Part shown: positions 1-11,117 of the stretch, piece after piece
How the letters are laid out: each line of letters begins with the position of its first letter
Numbering within the stretch: the stretch's first letter is position 1
Assembly (NCBI GenBank): GCA_951640195.1
Contig: OX621165.1
Location: 62,001-126,000 of the forward strand
From: Porpolomopsis calyptriformis
Taxonomy: Eukaryota > Basidiomycota > Agaricomycetes > Agaricales > Hygrophoraceae
Direction of reading: 5' to 3'
DNA length: 64,000 bases
Position numbers and translations under genes: made by a program
The notes under the pieces: generated by a model
What the model saw: only the letters and a program-made list of their open reading frames with translations
What the model was told of the DNA's origin: nothing
Database searches by the model: none

Positions 1-106
1 AGTGCGCAGCCAAGCATAAGTTATGCTGGGCTCGATTTGAACACCTACCAAATATAGGATTAACAAACATTCACAAGTTCCAAAAGCACTACCGAATCCG
101 AATCCA

Positions 107-1541
107 ATGGCAAATCTCGATTTTATTCTCAACGATACCCATAGATGGCAGGATGGCATCTCAGAGGTTCAACCAAGCAGCTGGCTGTGTCTATTTGAAT
201 TGGAGAATTCAAAGAACTACCTGTTCAAACCGATGGGTTCCGATACAAAGATACGCTGGAAGTATTTTCCATTGGAATTCATTGCCTTTAATATCATCAC
301 GAATCAGTCTCGCCACTTTTCCTTGCCATTCATGCTGTGCCAACAGGTTGCGTTTCTTGATCTTCAATATTGGGCTAGCCTGGTTTCTGGAGATAAATCG
401 ATGTCGCGCTATTTAGAGCTGCTAAGGGATGACCTCCTTGAAGAATTCTTCGCAATGGAACCCCCTTCCAGCTTTAATGAACAACCTTGGAGTACCCGGC
501 CTTGGGCCGTTCAAACGATGCACTCCTTTGGCCACTCGAAGCCTGACCGTGACGCTTATCTCACCACATGCAGAGAACAGGGCTGGGAGAGTTATATGCA
601 TGGCGACCCATTGGAATATCGTACGTGATGAATCGCTCCCAAAGTCCTGATGGTTTATACTACGTTCTATAATAGGATGGACAGATATTTTCAACAAATA
701 TAAAAAACAAAATACCTGGATGAATTCGGGTCATCATATTATAGACAGCCTTGCAAGCGCACTGAACAAAGCGAGGGAACATATCTCTGTGGGCCCTTCA
801 AACGTTTTACTCTCTGCAGCCGACCTTCTCGACAAAGGCGACACCTGTTTGGCACAACAAGCTGGTGTGTGAATGGGATCCATCGCTCTCATGCTACATC
901 AGATATCCTGACTAAACGATCAGCCACAGTCAAGATCCCTGAGTTCGATATAAGTATCGACCCAACACATGTGGATAAATCACCATTGGATGTCGCATTG
1001 GCACATTCTACCTCAAAAGCTGGTACGTGAATGGGATCTATGGGTCTCATGCCACACCAGATATCAAATATCTAGACTGATGATGATGATCAGCCACAGA
1101 GGAGATTTCTTCTTCATTCGCAGGCGAAATCGAACAGAGGCTTAGGGCTCCGTTGCCAACATGCATCGTGCAGCCAAACAAGTTAGTTCATTCAGCCGCT
1201 CGATAACTTAGCATCCTTTGACTACTGTATAGCAGACAATCATCTACACGTGTGGCCATGGTACGAACCTCGGAACCTCCAAGTAGGCAGGCTACTCAAC
1301 GTGAATTTATTTATTGCGTATTGATTTATTAACTTATTCTTATTCTTATTTCTCTCCCACTTCAACAGCACAGGTTGAACGAGGGAAAAACTACAAACAA
1401 AACAAGTGGAAGCGGAATAAAAAGAAGAAAATGAAGGCAGCTCTATTACGAGAGACAGAGGCTGAGTTAGCTGCGCGCAACCCACCCAGCCAACCAATGC
1501 GACCCAACCATTCAACCACACGGGTGAACCGAGGGAGATAA
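107..1541 (+). CDS. FGHS-domain protein, paralogue 1 (unknown function)
   Basis: Unrecognised family. I read six exons: 107-620, 676-864, 930-1022, 1100-1181, 1233-1300 and 1369-1541. All junctions are GT-AG and frame-consistent. The first exon carries a block found in two other genes of this window: W-A-V-Q, then H-S-F-G-H-S, R, Y, C, a G-W pair and D-P-x2-Y, at about residues 130-171. The middle is a helical linker, and the last exon is lysine-rich (K-K-K-K run) with a possible nuclear targeting patch. No JmjC domain follows, unlike paralogue 2 at 1875-4554, which runs convergently. The start is the first ATG that keeps the whole domain. It could be a regulator or a decoy-like partial copy of the JmjC gene. 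The exon structure is well supported; the function is not known. Confidence 0.6.
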
Positions 1542-1874
1542 TAGCTTCAAGGGTGTAGCGCATCTGCTGGGCCAAACACTAACCGCAAGTACAACGTGGG
1601 GCTCTATCTCCCTAAGGGATAGGGAGTCCAGAAGCTGCCACCTTTCTGTATATGTAAATAAAGCAGATTGTGTTCGGCATATCTACTAGGTTACATGAGG
1701 TTGTAATTGGTTTCATCGCAGGCAAGGTAATGTATGTATTCATGTATGTTTTTTTTTTTTTTTCACGTGAGACATGAGCATCAAAGTCCAACTCAATTGT
1801 ATCGATTGTAAAACTGTAACAAAGTACAGGCATATGATAGCAGCACATCAATAGATAATGAATAGAAACTGTCC
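1542..1874. other. Convergent intergenic stretch
   Basis: Lies between the 3' ends of two converging genes. It contains a run of about fifteen T residues near 1749-1763 and otherwise nothing I can assign. Confidence 0.5.
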
Positions 1875-4554
1875 CTATGGCAGTGGAAGAAAAAGTTCGG
1901 TGGATAAACATTTTTCTTCACTGAGCGCCATCCAATGCTCTCCACTGACGAGTACTTCTGACTCCATAGCTGTCAGGCTGATTCCTGCCCTTTCTAGTAT
2001 CGCCTTGATCTGTTTCTGGGCCTCGTTGATTTCTCCTTCTTCCTCCTGAAAAAGGACATCCCACTCGGTCATCGGAAGGTCTGGCCTTTTCTGCTCACCC
2101 GGCAAAAGGTACTCATTCGATTTGAGAATCATTCTGGCCAGCGCCAAGAATGGCCGTCGATATATTTCTGGAAAGCTAGCTTTTAAACAAAAATGAGGGG
2201 ATATCATTCATTCACGTGCTCACTTCGACTTTTGGCGACATGTGGAAGCGCTAAAACCATGCGAGAAAGCAACCTTGAGACGTGGTGATTTGCATTTGTT
2301 GAAAAATGACCATGCATATGGTCGAAGTCCCGCGATTGTTCAGTGAGGTGAAGCGTCTCATAGGTATAAAAGTGACCTCCCGAACAATAGCTTGGCGTGG
2401 GGGTGTATACGGCATGCCAAATGCCAGGAGGCATAATTCTGACACATAGAATCAATATATGAGCATGAGTAATCAATTTTTAGAGCGTTAATAATATAAA
2501 AACTTACAGAATCTCCCCTGCAGAAAGAAACGTCGTGAAAATCTGAGCATGTTGATTCAGTTGGTGTAGTTGACTGAAGCAAATATCCTTGTGCAGGCTG
2601 CGCAACTTGTTCCGGGAGTTGTGACTTTTTGTGTATCTAGGTCGAATAATGGCCCAAATTTTTATCCCGGCGTGCGCATAGATCCAGGTACACAAGCTGT
2701 TAGCATCCTTGTGGGGGAATGTTACGAAGCCAGCATGCGTCAGCAGGTTCCACTGCATCATTTGCCAGGTGCACATCCGAATAACCTGTGGCCCTGGAAG
2801 GACTAGTTCTTGTCGAGTATTCGGCATCTTGTGATGCTTCGACTTGTCCTTTGGAGGGTGCTTCCAAAACTTCGCGAATGATTCATGTTTTGTGAGCTGG
2901 AATGCGAGTGCTTCATCACTTATTCGACTGTTAAGGTTACTTGTTGAAATAAGCCAATGTACAAGCTCTCAGCACTCTTACCATATAATAGAGGGGGCGG
3001 CATTTCTCAGTGAAGGGGCATCCAGGATATTTCCACAGATGTCTACACCCTCAGATGCCTCGATAAACTCCCCCAGGGAAGAGTGGCTGTGGATGATGCC
3101 ATCTGACTCCTTCTTGGACCTACCGACTGCACGCAATCTTGCGTCTATACAATATTAAACCACAGTAATCGTAGAGATGGATTTTACGTACCATGCCACT
3201 GAACTGGCTGGCTTAATGGACCCCTTGCTGCCTCGATCTCCTCCTTACAAAACGTCTCCGGACCTTCAAGATGTTGACCCTGTAATATAATGCATCGCTG
3301 ATTAGCGAGATGGAGTCGCACGGCTTCATCGATGGCATGAAGTGGTTGGGAAGGTTCTCTTGGTGGGATAACGACATAGTTAGTTTCATCCAAGTCCCAG
3401 TTGTTTATCGAATGGGTTGCAGATGAACCATCAGGTGATTTGGCAAGCACCTCAACTAATTTAGCGTCCTTAACAAAGCTTCAGTTAGCTGATCAAGAAC
3501 GAGCACAAAATGATGGACGGACTGCATTTTGATGGCCCGGAACATGAACCCATGGAAGTACGGTTTGCGACCCATTGGCCCATTGAATCGAGGATGCGTC
3601 CTGGGGAAAGTTCACTCCCCTCAACGAAGTAAAGTAGTCGTGCTTATTCTGGGTGAGGGGTGCTGATGTTATGCGTTATCTTCTTCTTCATAAGGATGAT
3701 GCGATGCGAATAACTTCACATACCAGATATCGTAGCTGGTTGATGTTTTTTTCGACTCGTGGGTTCTTCATCATCGGACAAAGATCGTTTTTGGGGAAGA
3801 CTAGCGGCGCTCACTCCTTGGCCCAGTTCATTGGGATGGTTGATGAATCCGATCGCAATAAGATATTGCAGCGAGTCAGATTTCTCTTGAGCGGCATCGC
3901 TTGAAGTGCCAGCCGTCGCTGGAGAGTCTGACCAAGTGTCGGTCGCAAGCATCTCGTTCCCAAATGACACGACCCTGGATATGTGACTCTTCCAATCTTC
4001 AGTGAGCGATTTAATATCAGCTGTTGCACCCAATATTGATAAGATTACTCACCATATTGAGTCGGATCGTCATCTTCATAAGGCAGACGGTTCTCGTTTT
4101 TGCAACGATCGGCATAGAGTTGGCGACCTGTTTGAGAGTGTCCAAATGAATGGTAGACTCTGACGGCCCATTGCTTCACCGTCTTCAATCGCAATGATGC
4201 TTGAGTGAGCAGTTTACGATCCTCAAACCACAACTCATGCTGCACGGCCAAACAGAGGTTCTGGAGGTACTGTTTGATTCGTCCTGCATGTCGTACCTGG
4301 TTCTCTGCTTCAAGGCAGCTGTGGCGATGACTCAGGTCAAGGAAAGCAAGGATAGAGCGGTAATGGATGTGTATTTCGCGAGATCGCAGTGAGTTGTTGT
4401 GGTAGAAAAAGAGCTTGAATGTTGTTTGGGTTGATAATTCTGAGAAGCGCCAGAAATTGGACGGTTTATTCAAGAGGGTGGATGTCTTGGCTGGCCATAA
4501 AGCCTCATCATCAAATAGCTCTCCTTCTTTGTTGGCTATCGGTTGGGTGGCCAT
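1875..4554 (-). CDS. JmjC-domain protein with N-terminal FGHS domain
   Basis: Putative Fe(II)/2-oxoglutarate-dependent JmjC oxygenase, of the type that acts as a protein demethylase or hydroxylase. The first exon encodes the FGHS block (H-S-F-G-H-S near residue 130) and ends in D-P-T-Q-Y-G at a gtgagt donor. Later exons read on frame-consistently through a linker, then 3184-3450 (V-V-I-P-P-R-E, C-I-I-L-Q-G) and 2994-3140 (D-G-I-I-H-S, C-G-N-I-L-D). The JmjC core is at 2504-2830, with F-P-H-K-D-A-N giving the H-x-D metal pair, and the distal histidine is in M-P-P-G-I-W-H at about 2413-2433. The C-terminal exon (to 1875) is acidic and helical. The ATG could also be at 4581. Roughly eight exons. 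The substrate cannot be told. Confidence 0.72.
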
Positions 4555-5203
4555 GATAATGAACGTATGTGTGGGGGTCACGTGGGTATTTATTCGATTA
4601 AAGAGTTTGAAAGCTACAAAGACGATATGATTCTATCCAGGACTTGGATTAGATCATGTGCTATAAATGAATGCCGTATTCTCAAGTTTGAGGGTGACAA
4701 AGAAGCCCTGACATTTTCTTTGCCATTTGATTCATTCCACTACTCCTTCATCTGGTTGAAGGAGTTATAAATATTACGGTGAAAACCATCATCCTCATTA
4801 TAATTTATTGAAGTGAAGGATACAGATTGTGGAGGTGTGAGGTATACCGCTGAGGAAAGGTGGCTACAATGATCTGTAAGTCCCATGGTAACTTGCAGCT
4901 GCTGTTCGCATGTAAAAAAACAAAAAACATCAAGAAACTTTCATTATCATCTTCGTCTTCATCTTCGTCTTCATCTTCCTTTCGAATCGTGGAGGAATGG
5001 TAACACTGTTATCGGAGAATTGAGGCTGCCCCCCCTCTATCTCAGCTTGGATCTTGGATCAGTATCAGCTTGGTAAATTCATCTGAATGAAATGCACCAT
5101 GGGATCCCACTGGCTGATCATTATCAGCTGAAAGATTCATTGCTAGCTGTGAAATACTAAATGATCACAATGAGTGAATGTGAACCATGTGTGTCTTACA
5201 GAC
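4555..5203. other. Intergenic, with a TCTTCR microsatellite
   Basis: Upstream region of the JmjC gene and downstream of the third FGHS gene. A short CTTCAT/CTTCGT hexamer repeat covers about 4941-4980. No gene was seen. Confidence 0.5.
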
Positions 5204-6126
5204 CTACCCAAGATCAGCCTCATGGGTAGGTGATGATGTATTTACACCGTATCCATGGGAATCTGGGTTGATATTCTTCTCCTGAACATCGTTAGCCCAC
5301 TGTTGGGCTGTATTTTCATTGATGCCAGTAGCAAAGAGAAGCATATAGCATTAGAGCATCCCTAAGCCAAGATGTTGATTTCATTTACTCTCACCGTTAA
5401 CTCCAAGGAACAAAGCAAGCGCACAGGTCACAGAGTGCCCTCTGTCAAACCGGGGAGGTTTCGTGTGTGATTCTAGCTGCTGGAGACATAGCTGGAACCC
5501 CCTGCTTAGCCAGTTTGTATGGGTTTCGAATAAAGTATGCCATTCTATGTAGTTTGAATTGGAAAGCATGATGAGATAAGGGAAGCTTGTGTATGCAGAA
5601 GCTGCCTCTTACGGTATAAGGTTGGGTCTTCATGGGTGTATGGAGTCCACCCATTTGCCTTGCATTTCTGAAGGTACTCCCGTCTGCCGAAGAAAGAGTG
5701 GCCAAAAAAGTGATTCATTCTAACTGCCCACGGTATTGTCGTTTTAGGTTGGAAGCTAGAGCCAAAGCTGCCATGGTTTTGTGATAACTCAACCCAGAGA
5801 TCAGACCTGAGCCTTTCCAGGTAACGTGTGATACGATTTGCACTGGGATGAGGGTTAGCAACATTCGCCCAGTATTCAAGGTCAAGAAGAGCGATCTGAA
5901 GTGTGGTCGATAGAGGGAGAGTGTAGTGTCGATGTTTGTTTCTGCTTTTGCAAAAAGCATGTAAAATGATCTGCTTTTGCTGGTTCAATTTGAGGGTCAA
6001 GTCAGGTTGTGTGAAAGGGTGGCTGATTTCCTCAAAGAGCCAGATGGTGTCGCTTGGTGGAACAGGAGAGCGATCGTTCGACCACCGATTATTATCCGCA
6101 TCCAAGCATCGAGAAGAACACATCAT
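5204..6126 (-). CDS. FGHS-domain protein, paralogue 3 (short)
   Basis: Third member of the local family. Exons read as 6126-5613, 5544-5395 and 5307-5204. The first exon ends with W-A-V-R, H-F-F-G-H-S, R-R-E-Y, C, G-W and D-P-T-L-Y. It has a phase 1 donor at the same place as in the other two genes, so the intron position is shared. Exon 2 begins Q-W-H-T-L-F, matching R-W-T-D-I-F of paralogue 1. The last exon ends ...E-A-D-L-G-stop, but a gtaggt donor overlaps that stop, so the gene could continue. No JmjC domain is visible downstream. In-frame ATGs also lie at 6123 and, with an unlikely hydrophobic leader, at 6192. Confidence 0.55.
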
Positions 6127-6660
6127 TTGGTTCCAAGGGTAGTTACATTTGGGGGTGGGTGGATAACTGCATGAAAACAAGATAATCAGCATAAAATTTA
6201 TCTAGATGTGGTGAAAAAATAAGCATTCATTCAATCGCATGCGTATAGCCATTGTGGTGCTGGAAGTAGTTTCGTGTGTGAGTCACAGCTCTTGATCACT
6301 ACTTAGGCTCCTCACACATCACTTCATAGCACATCACTTCATAAGTACATAACAGCTAGTTGATATTCACGCATACACAGACAAGATAGCTGGGAGTTAA
6401 TCAATACAGTATCAAAGCAACTTGATATGTTATGCGTGACATCACATTTGCATACCAAAATGGGATGGGAGTGGCGCATGTGAACTTGCTAATTTACACC
6501 TGCACACAGCTCAACATGTCTACACAGGTTTAGCACAAATCGTATGTAGTAGACTTATATAGTAACTAGCTTGGAATGCAGCAATACAAGTTGATTAATA
6601 TTTGTGGAAAGTTTGATGCGACATGCATGCAGCGTAATAGATGCTAATTCAGTAATTTTA
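6127..6660. other. Intergenic, AT-rich
   Basis: No gene recognised. A 14 bp direct repeat (cacatcacttcata) occurs at 6315-6328 and again at 6330-6343. Confidence 0.45.
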
Positions 6661-7811
6661 TCAAGACCATAACCTCCATGATGGTCTGTAGTTAAGCTTT
6701 CTGTCTCCATAGAGAACCTGAACCTGAGTGTGGTTGCTTTCGAGCATTTCACCTGACGCAATCATCTCCTCCATCCTTTTCAATGCCAACCGTGCAAACT
6801 CTTCACAGTCCATGTCTATCCAAGCGTCGAATATACCAGCCCACGTAGCTGTGTTTGTAAAGGTATTATTGAGATATATAACTTGAGGCGATGCTTGTAA
6901 ACTGGATTTGGGGGAATTTTTTGCTAAGATTCTAGCGGACTGCTTGATAAAGTCAGTAGTACCCTTCACTTTCAAGCTAGTGCCAACCACAAGGAGAAGA
7001 TCTAGTTGGCGACTGGGGGTGGTAGTTAACCCAAGATCATTTTGCTGCACGTTTGCTATTTCTTCTCCTCGAGGATGTGGTTCTCCGTAAAGAATGATAT
7101 TGGGTCGGAGTCGAGGCACAGTCGTTCTGCGTTTGCCCTGCTCTACCCTCTTTTCCATATTGATTTGACATTCAGTGCATTCTGGTAGTTGGCCCTCTTT
7201 CAAAGAGGGGTAGTATGGTTCGAGGATAAAAATGGAGGAGCAGCCAGGGCATCGTAGTTCCTCTAGGGATCCATGCAATGGAATGCATCGGGCTGGTCCA
7301 TCACTGGGGTGAATTTCTGAGGACATATGTAACCCAGCCTTGAGCTCCAAACCATCGATATTTTGAGTGTAAACACGGAGTAACACTCCTTGGAGGTCTA
7401 GAGCACGAAGGAAATGGTGGAAGGTAGTGGGTTGTGCGATCGCCGCTTTCTCAGCAAGGGTGGCAATGAGCTGACAATGCAGTGATTGTTGCTTTTGGGT
7501 CTAGAACATTAACTTGGTCAACTAATCCTCACTTGAACATATATTTCTCACTACGAGGGATGAGCTAGTAAGCAGATCAGTCAGGTTGACTCCGGTAAAT
7601 CCAGATAGTGCGTTGCCAGTATATAAGCCGTCTGGTCCTCTAAAACATGGAATACCTGCAGCCACGGATATTCCTGCTCCTAGAGAGTAGGTAAGTATTT
7701 GAATGAAACATGATGATGGGTCGATTTACCACAGAGCACGACGATTCTCTTTGCTTTCAGTATTCCATCCATTAGATCTGTTGCACTTTGTTTTATAGTG
7801 GAGGGGAACAT
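6661..7811 (-). CDS. Sirtuin, Hst3/Hst4-like NAD-dependent deacetylase
   Basis: Predicted NAD+-dependent protein deacetylase, probably acting on nuclear chromatin as Hst3/Hst4 do on H3K56. Exons from ATG 7811 give G-A-G-I-S-V-A-A-G-I-P (NAD-binding motif), a long helical segment, V-Y-T-Q-N-I-D-G, the catalytic-type histidine in P-L-H-G-S, two zinc cysteine pairs (C-P-G-C and C-T-E-C) and G-T-S-L-K-V. The order is that of a full sirtuin core of about 340 residues. Oddity: the family's G-I-P-D-F-R motif reads G-I-P-C-F-R, with cysteine in place of the usual aspartate. It sits 72 bp from the end of the next gene on the same strand. The domain is certain; whether it is active is not. Confidence 0.85.
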
Positions 7812-7883
7812 AATAGCTGAGTTTTTAGCAGTAACACGGTGAAGGATAGTAGGTATTAGATAAGCTAGAAGAATGGTAAGGTA

Positions 7884-9249
7884 TCAAATAAGCAAATCTG
7901 AGCTACACCGAGGGCAAGTATAGTATGTTTGGTCTGTAACGACTAATGGCTCATAAGAGTCTGTGTTATCTATGCCGAATTCTGCCTCAAGCCAGTTTTC
8001 CCAGTCAGTGTCTATCATATTTAACCGAGACTCCTCAATGAGGTGAGCAGCTATCCATCCAGAGGCTTGGACGACACTGCGTTCCTGTGAAGAAAGCAAC
8101 TTTCTAGCCTTGTTCACGATCCTAATATTTCCGGCTGTAAAATAAGTGAGACCTCCCCTAGCTGTGGGTTGGAAAGCAACTTGAAGTATAATTTTTGGGG
8201 TGTCGGCAAACTTCTCTATAGCATAGAGATTGTTAAGATACTGCTGCTGGGTAATGTTGGCAGGGGTTCCTAGGCAAGTAAGATGGGACCATCTTTTGCA
8301 GGACCAGCAGTAGCGTTGTTCCTCTGTATCGGGGGACCAAAGTGAATAACAGTGAGTTGCGCCACATATTTCTGGCTCGCCCTACCACCCAATAGATTAC
8401 TACAGGGTATATGTTTAGTTCAATGAACGCACCTTCAATGCCTGCCTATGCCCATCCCAGAAGTATCTAATAGAAATTTTAGTATAATAGATGGGTTGGT
8501 ATTATCGTCAAGCTTACCGCATGTAATACGCGGTTACTGGAGGTTGATCTTCGATCTGATTTTTAATAATAACAATGTCGATTGTATCTACAGTTTAATT
8601 TTCAGTTCAGTTCAGTTCATTCTTTTATATCTGCTTCTCGATATAATAACCCTCACCTTCCAAGGCTTGCGCATCAATGATATCTGTAGAATCAGAGCCA
8701 CACAGCTCTTGCTTTCCAAATGTGTTTATATACCTGTCAAGAGTAAGAAGAACATAGAGTGACAGGAGAAGGAGTAGGTTTTGAGATACAACCTTTTAGT
8801 ATCAGCCTTAACATCACTTCTCTCCAACAACTGCTTGGCTGTATACATCCATGAAACCTTAGCAAGATACTTGTTCTAAAGCACATTGTCAACATTGGGT
8901 AGGGTAGCTTGAGCAGGTGTATCACCTTAGTAGTTTTTCTTATTTGTAGGATCAAACCTTTCCAGTAGTCATCCATTATAATATTATTTTCTTCCTTTGC
9001 ATGGAGGCCAAGGTGACGGATGAGGCAGCTGTGTTTGAGGGAAATAATCAAATGACTACTATTCAAGCATTATCGATAAACACTTACAAGTCATTCTTAA
9101 CGAATTTGCAAGGAGAGCCTATAAAGTTTTGATTCGGAACAAATAGAACAAGGCATAGGTGATATCTCACCATCATTTGGATTAGGAACCTCGAGGTATT
9201 CTACGACTTTTGCAGATTTCCATTGTTTTTCCTCGGTTGTAGGTGCCAT
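7884..9249 (-). CDS. BAH-domain protein with PHD-like zinc finger
   Basis: Likely chromatin reader. About eight short exons from ATG 9249 join in frame. The N-terminal half has the BAH hallmarks D-D-Y-W-K-G-L-I-L-Q-I-R and V-S-W-M-Y-T-A-K-Q-L-L, then A-Y-Y-M-R-Y-F-W-D-G-H. The C-terminal half has a Cys/His set: C-x4-C, Y-C-W-S-C and W-S-H-L-T-C, plus a final C-P-R-C pair close to the stop. This resembles a PHD-type finger that reads methylated histone tails. It is divergent from the large locus at 9379 across only 129 bp, so the two may share a promoter. The gene ends just upstream of the sirtuin, on the same strand. Confidence 0.72.
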
Positions 9250-9378
9250 AATAATAAATCTACGGACCAATGTTGATTATTCGTATTATATTCCCACAGC
9301 TATATATATGTCACATGAATGTAGATACACTTTGTCTCGACTATTGCACAAACATAGCTCTCGATCTTAACCTCCAAT
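9250..9378. promoter_or_regulatory. Divergent promoter interval
   Basis: A 129 bp gap between the start codons of the BAH gene and the large locus. It is AT-rich with a TATATATAT tract near 9300, so any core promoter for both genes must be here or in their 5' ends. Confidence 0.4.
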
Positions 9379-11099
9379 ATGGCAAACCAGGCAAATGAAG
9401 GTGCAGATTATGACAGTGATATAGATAGGATCATAGCTATGTCCTCACTAGCCAAGGTAAGCCTATCCCTAGTAGTTATGTATCTAATTCGATTCACACA
9501 ATTAAATCATTACGAGGCTAATAAAACCATAATAAACCAGGAAGGGGATTCGACTTCTAGTGGTTCAGATGATAGTGATATACGTAATATCCTGAATATG
9601 CCTTGTGCAGAGAAGATGCCAATGCCAATACCGATGCTAGGAGAAAAACATATGCCTTCCAAAAAACATATATTAATCAACAAAAAGCCAGTATACTCAG
9701 TAAGTGTATATCTGTTTTCAAGGTTAAAGTGCTCACATTATTACAGACAACGTTAATTAGCCTAAATCATCTTAACATCCAGAATTCGGATCAGCAATAT
9801 ATATCGATACCTCCATTGGCTCCCTTAGGTCCCCAGCCAGGTCCTTCAAGGGTCCAAAACGCAATAAGTAGAAAGGATAATGACGCTGTATGTCTCAATT
9901 AACCTATGACAATAATAACTTACATTTATTTATTTTCCAGGTGGCGAAAGCATGGTATGTATTTTAAGAGAAATCATAAGATACTTGCGTATTAATACTG
10001 GTTAGGTTTAGTGATTATAGCTCTCCTTCAGAGCCTTCGGTGGATATTAGAAGGAACAACTCGCGATTTGAAACCAGACACCGGTGAATAAATCTATCAT
10101 TCGAAATGTTAGGTTAAATACTAAACTTTTAGAAGCTCAACAAGCCGATCATCATCGCCAGCTAGCAATAACGGATCAGATTTCATTGGATCCAGTGAAA
10201 GTGACAGCGCTCATTCTCATTTACTAGCAAAAAATGCCATTCGATTGAATCTACCACGATCTGAGCAAGAGCTTTTTATAGGTATGTTCTTATATTATTG
10301 GTGGTGATTAGACTCATTAAGGATATTAGACATGAAGCTAGCAGATCCAAGGATATGGGCTTCAGCTTGTCAATCATTGGGATCTGCTAAGCCTGGAAAC
10401 CACCTGGATCACGCGGTCATAGAAATTTACCTTTTGAAATCATGGTATATGTCCATTCAACCCCAGATGCCATCTCAGAGATATTCCTACTATCTAGACT
10501 CGGAAACGGTGAGCAGGGTAATAAGAGAAGAAGAAGACATCCTGTCTACCGAAATCCATAAAACTCTCCTTCTTCCACCTCACGTTGCTATCCCGAAAAA
10601 GCCTGTGTTATTTTTCCCTCCACTATCATGGCAATCTTCTGCAACCCAAAGGCTAGCTTTATTTGATTACCAGCAGGAGAAGGTTCTTGTTTTTAGCCAT
10701 GGAGCTCCACTCGAAACCAATATGTACTCAGATTGGACGGAGTGGAATGGCAACTACTATTGGAGGGCTATTGCTAATGTGTTTGGGTGGATCCTGGGTA
10801 GTGAGTTGGATGAGCGAGGTCCCCAAGTAATCGAACCGAATTGGAATACGGTGAAAATCTCGTTTCTATACAGAAGAAGCATATTCATATACATATTTCA
10901 ACAGAGTGAGGCCGACACTGGTTCCTGGATGGCATCGCTTTGCCAAGAAATCTTTGATAATGGTTGGATGTATTCCACAGACATTAACCAACACCCACTT
11001 GCACCCAAATTGCAATGTGTTCATGCGATGCGAGAGAGAATATTTCTCACTGCGCTTCAAACTGTACAAAAATCATATGACTTCTGGAACAAGACTTAG
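9379..11099 (+). CDS. Large unknown locus, 5' ORF (weak Ulp1-like resemblance)
   Basis: I do not recognise the family. Serine-rich small exons (9379-9456, then about 9522-9690, 9749-9887, a tiny exon near 9941, one at 10006-10082 and one at 10135-10281) lead into 10332-11099. The last block contains L-F-D-Y-Q-Q-E-K-V-L-V-F and, after a probable in-frame intron at about 10850-10904, S-E-A-D-T-G-S-W-M-A-S-L-C. That is faintly like the end of a Ulp1/C48 protease (Q...D-C-G), but the nucleophile position would be serine and no clear catalytic histidine is seen. A TAG at 11097 ends the frame, yet the same frame reopens 18 bases later in the next ORF. The two could be one protein if a 36 bp GT-AG segment (gtacaa to ttag) is removed. 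Confidence 0.5.
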
Positions 11100-11117
11100 A
11101 CCCTGCTTCGGTATTCC

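Noticed and set aside
1240..1575. Minus-strand ORF of 111 residues opposite the end of the first gene
   Set aside because: It is antisense to the lysine-rich last exon, has no motif and no splice support.
10332..11099. Calling this ORF a SUMO protease
   Set aside because: The H-D-Q-C catalytic set is not there; only the D-x-G-S-W segment resembles Ulp1, so the call was left as unknown.
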